Positions 6,384 through 10,609 of a stretch of DNA of 10,609 nt are shown in pieces. Under the pieces are notes generated by a model. The model did not search any database, was not told the origin of the DNA, and worked only from the letters and a program-made list of their open reading frames with translations. The stretch's first letter is position 1. Every line of letters begins with the position of its first letter. This DNA comes from Gammaproteobacteria bacterium (GTDB lineage Bacteria > Pseudomonadota > Gammaproteobacteria > Magnimaribacterales > Magnimaribacteraceae): assembly GCA_002707915.1 (NCBI GenBank), contig PAOE01000021.1, positions 12,210-22,818 on the forward strand. The letters run 5' to 3'. Position numbers and translations under genes: made by a program.

Positions 6384-6888
6384 AACTTACAAGGCTGATG
6401 ATTGGCATTTCTAGTTTAGATGATCCTTTCAGCGACTTAAGCTCAATAACAACTGCTCCTCCTATGACTTTAGCTTCTTGAGATTCCAATAAGTCTTTGG
6501 CACATTTCATAGATCCTCCTGTTGCGAGCAGGTCATCTATGATGACTACAGATTTACCCCTCAAATCATTTTTTTGCATACTTAATGAACTACTGCCATA
6601 TTCAAGCTCGTAACTTTTTTCGATGAGATCTCCCGGAAGTTTATTAGGTTTCCTTATCATCAAAGCACCTACCCCAAGGCTCTCTGCCACTAAAGTGCAG
6701 AATAAAAATCCTCTAGCATCAATTCCTGCAATATATTTAGGAGAAAGCGGTTTGATGGCCTTAGTAAAACTTTCTTTAAGAAGTTTTAAGGCTTCAGGCT
6801 CAGCAAGTAAAGGACTTATATCTCTGAAAAGAATTCCCTTAGATGGAAAATCAGGATAGCTTTTAATCCACTTATGCAAATCTGCCAT
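6373..6888 (-). CDS. apt: Adenine phosphoribosyltransferase
   Basis: Cytoplasmic enzyme that joins adenine and PRPP to give AMP. It has 171 residues, close to the bacterial norm of about 175-185. Clear marks are the N-terminal FPSKGILFRDISPLL, the adenine-side loop GIDARGFLF (55-63), the RKPNKLPG loop (79-86), the catalytic flexible loop YELEYG (93-98), and the PRPP-binding motif VVIIDDLLATGGS (114-126). It starts 4 bases after the monooxygenase-like gene and overlaps the nucleosidase by 11 bases. The product of that next enzyme is adenine, the substrate here. Nothing is missing or unusual in the sequence. Confidence 0.98.
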   Translation of the reverse strand: MADLHKWIKSYPDFPSKGILFRDISPLLAEPEALKLLKESFTKAIKPLSPKYIAGIDARGFLFCTLVAESLGVGALMIRKPNKLPGDLIEKSYELEYGSSSLSMQKNDLRGKSVVIIDDLLATGGSMKCAKDLLESQEAKVIGGAVVIELKSLKGSSKLEMPIISLVSYED

Positions 6889-6892
6889 GACA

Positions 6893-8095
6893 TTATGTTC
6901 TTCTTAAAAAAGGAAGAAATATGATATTTAAAAAGAAATAAATCATAAGTATATTGAGCAGAAAAAATTCGGGACTAAAAAAATAAAGATAGCAAAGGCC
7001 TATCAAGATGCCTACGAGCTTTGAGTACTCCAGATGCATTATCTTTTTAGCATCAAGCCATTGGGAAGTACAAAACATTGAGAAGATGACAAGCGCAATT
7101 AAAATTACACCATGATCGTATTCCAAATTTTTATCTGCTAACAGAACAACGGCTGCATATGCCATGCATAAAAATTGCACAAAAACATAGAATTTCGTAA
7201 AAGGTTTAATGTCAGGATCATGCTTTGTAAATGTTGTTGGATCAAAACTTTCATCTGAAGACCCCTCAGATGATCCATCTGGGCACCAACCTGTTTTTGC
7301 AGTCAATACATTATAAAAATTTCTAACAGAAATTGAGTAAGATAAATCTTTAAAGATTTTTTGATAAATATGAATGTTTGCTTTAACGGGATCGAAGGTT
7401 TTAATCGCTCCTCTAATTCCATAAACACATTCTTCATCGTCTTGTTCTTCCTGAAAAGTAGAAAATAACCTATCCCAAATGATAAAAACTCCTCCATAAT
7501 TCTTGTCAATATATAAGTCATTCTGAGCATGATGAACTCGATGATTTGAGGGAGTTACAAAAAATAATTCGTACCATCCTAACTTGGGGATATGTCTCGA
7601 GTGCACCCAAAACTGGTAGATGAGATTCAGCGTGCCGACAGAAACCATAACATAGGAAGGAACACCGATTAAAAATAGGGGTATATAAAATATCCAGGAT
7701 ATGAAAAACCCAGTTCCAGTCTGCCTTAAAGCTGTAGAAAGGTTATATTCCTCGCTTTGATGGTGAGCCACATGCGATGCCCAAAATATTTGTCTCTCAT
7801 GACTGAATCTATGAAACCAATAGTAAAAAAAATCATAAGCTACAAAAGCGAAGATCCAAGTAATCCATAAATTACTATCCATTCTCCACAGTGCAAAGTG
7901 TGTTTCAATCTGGTAATAGACATAGCCACTAAAGCCAATCTTGAGTATTCCACTAGTACCTCGCAAAGAGCCCATAAATAAGCTACTAATGGTGTCGTTT
8001 AATTTATAAGTGTTTTTATTTATCAATTTTCCATAAGCTAATTCCAAGAGAAGAGCCAATAGAAAAAATGGTACTGCTATTTCAACGTAGTCCAT
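6893..8095 (-). CDS. Alkylglycerol-monooxygenase-like membrane di-iron enzyme (sterol desaturase superfamily)
   Basis: Integral membrane oxygenase of 400 residues from the sterol desaturase/fatty acid hydroxylase superfamily. The histidine clusters that bind two irons are complete: HRFSH (95-99), HVAHH (108-112), HSRH (165-168) and NHRVHH (184-189). The stretch YIDKNYGGVFIIWDRLFSTF (195-214) and the following YGIRGAIKTFDPVK are very like the TMEM195/AGMO branch, which in animals cleaves ether lipids to glycerol derivatives and a fatty aldehyde. Helices flank the catalytic part, and four or so extra C-terminal helices (about 300-397) form a second membrane block after a Ser/Asp-rich linker (270-290). 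The substrate in this organism is unknown; hydroxylation of another lipid is equally possible. The gene lies 3 bases after the second GST-like gene, with no Shine-Dalgarno sequence. Confidence 0.93.
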   Translation of the reverse strand: MDYVEIAVPFFLLALLLELAYGKLINKNTYKLNDTISSLFMGSLRGTSGILKIGFSGYVYYQIETHFALWRMDSNLWITWIFAFVAYDFFYYWFHRFSHERQIFWASHVAHHQSEEYNLSTALRQTGTGFFISWIFYIPLFLIGVPSYVMVSVGTLNLIYQFWVHSRHIPKLGWYELFFVTPSNHRVHHAQNDLYIDKNYGGVFIIWDRLFSTFQEEQDDEECVYGIRGAIKTFDPVKANIHIYQKIFKDLSYSISVRNFYNVLTAKTGWCPDGSSEGSSDESFDPTTFTKHDPDIKPFTKFYVFVQFLCMAYAAVVLLADKNLEYDHGVILIALVIFSMFCTSQWLDAKKIMHLEYSKLVGILIGLCYLYFFSPEFFLLNILMIYFFLNIIFLPFLRRT

Positions 8096-8098
8096 AAA

Positions 8099-8878
8099 TT
8101 ACATTTTGTACCAATCTAAATAAGTTCCCATTACATCTGAGAATTCTTTCTTATTACACAAATTTTTAAAATGTTTGAACGTCAAGGGATAATCCGTTTG
8201 AAAATTTTCGCTTATCAAGGATAAATTTTTACTTTTCAATTGATTGAGATAATGTCCTTCCCTAAGGAATTGCGCAAATTCACAAACGAAAGATATATCT
8301 GCAATGCTAAGTGAGTCTCCTGCAAGAAAATTATTTTTTGATAAAGAATTTTCTAGCCCATCCATATAAAACTGATATGCAGATTTAGTTCGCTCGTAAG
8401 TATATTTTGTTATATCTTCAAGCTCTAAGAGATAAACTTGAAATTCTCTGGAAAAGACAAGATTTGCATCCAAGTAACTATCTATTCTAGACTTTAGATT
8501 TATGTCCTCACCTCCGTATAGAGTTTTATCCTTACACTCCCTAGCTACTGCACGTAAAATACTGTTGGATTCAAAAACACCTAAATGCTCATTCCCTACA
8601 AAACCCGCAGGAACAGTTCCAAATGGATGCTGATTTATGAATTCATCCGTCTTATAGAGAGATCCTTTAAAGCCCCTTTTACTTATCCTTTCATATGACT
8701 TCAAGTTGTCTTTGTCATCTTCTGATATAGGTCGTGCTTCAAAGTCCCATAGCCAATTGGGCATATTGTTAGGTTTATCGCCAACAACTTCCAAATCAAG
8801 TCCTCCAAGTTTTGCAGTTATCATTGACTTCCAAACTCTCGGATTTGGAAGATAAGAAAAAATTCTAATATTGCTCAA
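8099..8878 (-). CDS. Glutathione S-transferase-fold protein with long N-terminal-domain insert
   Basis: This 259-residue protein has a thioredoxin-like N-terminal domain and an all-helical C-terminal GST domain. The glutathione-site pattern is present: HPFGTVPA with the cis-proline (V89-P90) and FESNSI with E103-S104. The C-terminal N-capping motif is LAGDSLSIADIS (185-196). About 45 extra residues (roughly 36-80) sit between the second helix region and the cis-proline loop, unusual for a plain GST. The VPA and ESNSI segments recall eEF1B-gamma-type and related GSTs. The start is TTG at 8878. A later ATG (residue 19) would delete the first strand, so TTG is preferred; it lies 3 bases after the stop of the upstream GST. 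No clear N-terminal catalytic Ser, Cys or Tyr stands out, so enzyme activity is uncertain. Confidence 0.9.
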   Translation of the reverse strand: MSNIRIFSYLPNPRVWKSMITAKLGGLDLEVVGDKPNNMPNWLWDFEARPISEDDKDNLKSYERISKRGFKGSLYKTDEFINQHPFGTVPAGFVGNEHLGVFESNSILRAVARECKDKTLYGGEDINLKSRIDSYLDANLVFSREFQVYLLELEDITKYTYERTKSAYQFYMDGLENSLSKNNFLAGDSLSIADISFVCEFAQFLREGHYLNQLKSKNLSLISENFQTDYPLTFKHFKNLCNKKEFSDVMGTYLDWYKM

Positions 8879-8881
8879 AGC

Positions 8882-9493
8882 TTATTGGGTTTCTATAGCT
8901 TTTTTAAATGCCGGTCTTGATTCCAGCCTTTCTACGTAAGCCTTTATATTGCTCATGTCGTCTGAAACACATCCCAGTCTATTGCTCATAAAACAAGAAT
9001 GGCCGAGCATAATATCGGCACCAGAAAAATCACCTATCAGATAATCTTTACCTTCAAGGTTTTCATTAACTGGTTTTAATGCATTATTAAGCAACCTCTG
9101 AGCTTGTCCCAATACTGTCTCATCTCGTCTTTCTGGGGGTAATAAAACTGTATGGACAACTATTGTGTTCATAGGAGGCATAACCATTCCTTCACAGTAA
9201 TGGAACCATTGTAGATATTTAGAAAAATGTTCTGAATCTACGGAGGGCTTTAACCCGCCATTTTTATGCTTTTCAAGAATATAATCCGTGATAGCTCCTG
9301 ACTCCCAGATTTGGATATCGCCATCCTCTAATACGGGAACTCTTCCCAATGGATGTCTTGCTCTATGTTCATCCGATTTAAGATCGGTTGGACTAAATGC
9401 CATTTTATTAAGTTCATATGGAAGTTCTAATTCTTCAAGAAGCCAAAGAATCCTTCCAGCTCTTGAATTAGGTGCAAAATGCAGCTTTAACAT
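8882..9493 (-). CDS. Glutathione S-transferase
   Basis: Classical cytosolic GST of 203 residues. It would conjugate glutathione to electrophiles or act as a glutathione-dependent lyase or reductase. The N-terminal thioredoxin-like domain shows PNSRAGRILWLLEEL (8-22, S10 the likely active-site residue), HPLGRVPVLEDGD with the cis-proline V52-P53, and WESGAI with E64-S65. The helical domain has the folding motif LIGDFSGADIMLGH (152-165). It is first in the long minus-strand operon, with its own strong Shine-Dalgarno sequence (AGGAGA, 9499-9504, 5 bases before the ATG) and a promoter just upstream. Substrate cannot be assigned. It is only distantly similar to the GST-fold protein encoded next, so the pair is not a recent duplication. 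Confidence 0.96.
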   Translation of the reverse strand: MLKLHFAPNSRAGRILWLLEELELPYELNKMAFSPTDLKSDEHRARHPLGRVPVLEDGDIQIWESGAITDYILEKHKNGGLKPSVDSEHFSKYLQWFHYCEGMVMPPMNTIVVHTVLLPPERRDETVLGQAQRLLNNALKPVNENLEGKDYLIGDFSGADIMLGHSCFMSNRLGCVSDDMSNIKAYVERLESRPAFKKAIETQ

Positions 9494-9498
9494 ATCTT

Positions 9499-9504
9499 TC
9501 TCCT
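9499..9504 (-). promoter_or_regulatory. Strong ribosome binding site of the first operon gene
   Basis: On the minus strand AGGAGA lies 5 bases before the ATG at 9493. It is one of the strongest Shine-Dalgarno matches in the window, in contrast to most downstream genes, which seem to rely on coupled translation. Confidence 0.7.
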
Positions 9505-9516
9505 AAAATTGATACC

Positions 9517-9545
9517 ATTATATGCTTAAAAATACATAACTACAT
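9517..9545 (-). promoter_or_regulatory. Probable promoter of the long minus-strand operon
   Basis: A perfect TATAAT box (9517-9522, minus strand) lies about 24 bases before the GST start, leaving a leader of roughly 15-18 bases that holds the ribosome binding site. The -35 region at 17 bases distance (9540-9545, ATGTAG) is poor, so an activator may be needed or the site may be weak. This 54-base gap is the only one of any size on the minus strand of the window. Confidence 0.5.
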
Positions 9546-9547
9546 TG

Positions 9548-9952
9548 TTATGAATGATCAAGAGAATTTATAACTTGAAGCGCAGTATCTGCTAAGTCGG
9601 CTTGTACAAAAATATGGTCATGATAGAAACCTGAGAAAACATTTGAGGAGATCTTTTTTTTTGTCAGTTCGCTTGATATTGAAGAGATCAATCCATAACT
9701 ATTTAGACTTGAGTGAACCCCTAAAGATATGCAGCAGAATAAAGAATCATACTTTATATTAAACTTATCCGCTTCATCTTTAGATATTACTAAAGTAATA
9801 CCTTCTTCTTCTCTGAAGGTTGCGATGGGCTTAAAGGTTTTCATCAGGTGAACTAACTCGTCATTTGATGTAGTGAAGACGAAAGAACCTTCTAAAATTC
9901 TAGGTTTCAAGTTTCCTAAAATATCCTTTAGTTCGAACTTTTCCTGACTCAT
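9548..9952 (-). CDS. ACT-domain protein of the COG3602 type
   Basis: Small cytoplasmic protein of 134 residues matching the COG3602/DUF2241 family of tandem ACT-like domains, which probably bind an amino acid; no reaction is established. Typical segments are KPRILEGSFVF (16-26), FREEEGITLV with EADKF (46-64), and the strongly conserved second half VHSSLNSYGLISS (79-91) and VFSGFYHDHIFV (105-116). The start is placed at ATG 9952, which overlaps the stop of the upstream DUF4396 gene by one base (TAATG). The frame is open to a TTG at 9961, but that start lies inside the upstream gene and adds only three residues. It ends just before the operon promoter region. Confidence 0.92.
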   Translation of the reverse strand: MSQEKFELKDILGNLKPRILEGSFVFTTSNDELVHLMKTFKPIATFREEEGITLVISKDEADKFNIKYDSLFCCISLGVHSSLNSYGLISSISSELTKKKISSNVFSGFYHDHIFVQADLADTALQVINSLDHS

Positions 9953-10407
9953 TAATGACAAGATTCATTGTACTTTTTGAGTCTGTAATAGTTATAAGGT
10001 AAGGGTGTCAAGAATCCTGCAAGTAGCATAAATGGAATTATCCACCATACTAAGACACCCCCAGCAAAAACTACATCAACTGTATTCATAGCCACTTCCA
10101 TAGCAATCATTGAAATAAGAGACATACCTATAGCGGTACTAAAAGCTTCTTTCAAGTTCATTTGTCTCAAAAGAATAATAGTTTCTAAGGCAATAGAAGT
10201 AATCAAACCATTAATAATTGCTAAAACCATAATACCCAGCATCGGAAAAGGAATTTCATTTATTTGAAAAAAAAGAATAGTCCCAAAATCACCAATGGAA
10301 CAGCCTAATAGGCACCATAGGGTGTTTATGGAAGACCTTTTCCAAGTATGCTTACAGGTCCAAGAAATTTTATGCTCGTCTATATTTTGCAACTCTATTT
10401 CATTCAT
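9952..10407 (-). CDS. DUF4396 family integral membrane protein
   Basis: This 151-residue protein has four predicted membrane helices (about 29-49, 55-80, 90-110 and 113-135). The pattern WCLLGCSIGD (31-40), SLISMIAMEVAMN (96-108) and a C-terminal LPYNYYRLKK (136-145) matches my knowledge of the DUF4396 family, whose function is not known. The N-terminal soluble part contains C18, H20 and further cysteines C32 and C36, which could bind metal, though this is speculative. The start is placed at ATG 10407, which overlaps the end of the photolyase gene by 8 bases. The open frame extends to a TTG at 10440, but the extra 11 residues would be QKKKK-rich and lie within the photolyase coding sequence. 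Its 1-base and 8-base overlaps tie it to the photolyase and ACT genes. Confidence 0.88.
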   Translation of the reverse strand: MNEIELQNIDEHKISWTCKHTWKRSSINTLWCLLGCSIGDFGTILFFQINEIPFPMLGIMVLAIINGLITSIALETIILLRQMNLKEAFSTAIGMSLISMIAMEVAMNTVDVVFAGGVLVWWIIPFMLLAGFLTPLPYNYYRLKKYNESCH

Positions 10408-10609
10408 TTTTTTCTTTTTTTGTAGTGGCAAATGCCTCAAGAGCTATCTCTCTTGATAATTTCAAATCAACAATCGGATTAGGATAATTTGAACCAAGCT
10501 CAATCCCAGCTTCCATTAAAACTTCTTTTGGCGCTTCCCAAGGACTAAAAAGATATTTATTGGGTAAATTTTCAAGTTCAGGAACATATTTTTTTGTATA
10601 TTCACCATC
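10400..10609 (-). CDS. DNA photolyase/cryptochrome, C-terminal end (cut by window edge)
   Basis: The leftward frame is open from the window edge to a TGA at 10400-10402, giving 69 residues. They read YVPEL, NLPNKYLFSPWEAP, AGIELGSNYPNPIVD and SREIALEAF. This is the well-known C-terminal end of the FAD-binding domain in class I photolyases and related cryptochromes. A photolyase repairs UV-made pyrimidine dimers using blue light; the catalytic tryptophans and the antenna domain lie outside the window, so photolyase and cryptochrome cannot be told apart here. The last residues are a lysine-rich tail (TTKKEKNE) encoded by an A7-G-A7 run, which overlaps the start of the DUF4396 gene. Sunlit surface water fits this gene. 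Confidence 0.92.
   Translation of the reverse strand, partial: DGEYTKKYVPELENLPNKYLFSPWEAPKEVLMEAGIELGSNYPNPIVDLKLSREIALEAFATTKKEKNE

Noticed and set aside
7303..7530. 75-codon open frame on the minus strand
   Set aside because: It lies inside the monooxygenase-like gene in another frame, over a segment whose histidine motifs and AGMO match are clear, and it resembles no protein.
9953..9961. Upstream TTG start at 9961 for the ACT-domain gene
   Set aside because: The ATG at 9952 forms a TAATG junction with the upstream stop, as at 3612, and fits the family N-terminus. The TTG adds only three residues.
10408..10440. Upstream TTG start at 10440 for the DUF4396 gene
   Set aside because: It would add a poly-lysine stretch encoded within the photolyase gene. 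The ATG at 10407 gives a normal family N-terminus.
1..10609. Mobile element, prophage, CRISPR array or RNA gene
   Set aside because: I saw no transposase, integrase, inverted-repeat ends, direct-repeat array or tRNA/rRNA-like sequence. Coding genes cover nearly all the window with uniform base use.

Overview
The window looks like a stretch of a streamlined, AT-rich marine bacterial genome, most likely a gammaproteobacterium of the SAR86 type. That assignment is inference. It rests on low GC by eye, almost no intergenic DNA, one-base or few-base junctions between genes, and a gene mix typical of open-ocean heterotrophs (PQQ dehydrogenase, photolyase, glutathione S-transferases, alkylglycerol-monooxygenase-like enzyme). 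I find 16 protein genes, two of them cut by the window edges, and no rRNA, tRNA, CRISPR array or insertion sequence. No stretch longer than about 75 bases lacks a gene.

Left edge to 2434: a partial CIA30-domain gene runs leftwards off the window. It is divergent from a plus-strand gene for a lipoprotein-anchored quinohemoprotein alcohol dehydrogenase (PQQ propeller plus C-terminal cytochrome c). A short AT-rich divergent region (153-226) separates them and carries a good promoter for the leftward gene. The dehydrogenase ends one base from the next, convergent gene, and a hairpin spans that junction.

2436 to 9493, all minus strand: eleven genes, read from right to left, with gaps of 4 bases or fewer or with overlaps. 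They look like one long operon behind a promoter with a perfect TATAAT box at 9517-9522. In transcription order they are a classical GST, a second GST-fold protein with a long insert, an alkylglycerol-monooxygenase-like membrane di-iron enzyme, adenine phosphoribosyltransferase (apt), a short methylthioadenosine/adenosylhomocysteine nucleosidase, a GNAT acetyltransferase, an SDR oxidoreductase and a GFA-family zinc protein. Last come three membrane proteins: a MotA/TolQ/ExbB-like channel protein, an ExbD/MotB-like single-span protein with an unusual beta-rich periplasmic domain, and an unrecognised two-span protein.

9548 to right edge, minus strand: the C-terminal end of a DNA photolyase/cryptochrome, a DUF4396 membrane protein and an ACT-domain protein (COG3602 type). 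They overlap one another by 8 and 1 bases and lie upstream of the long operon.

How the genes may work together: the nucleosidase releases adenine and Apt reclaims it, so that pair is a coherent salvage step. The monooxygenase-like enzyme, GSTs, SDR and GFA protein could together handle lipid-derived aldehydes, but this is only context-based. The last three genes form the best candidate for an undescribed system: a small ion-channel or motor complex in which the usual peptidoglycan-binding or TolR-like periplasmic domain is replaced by a different fold, with a third dedicated subunit.
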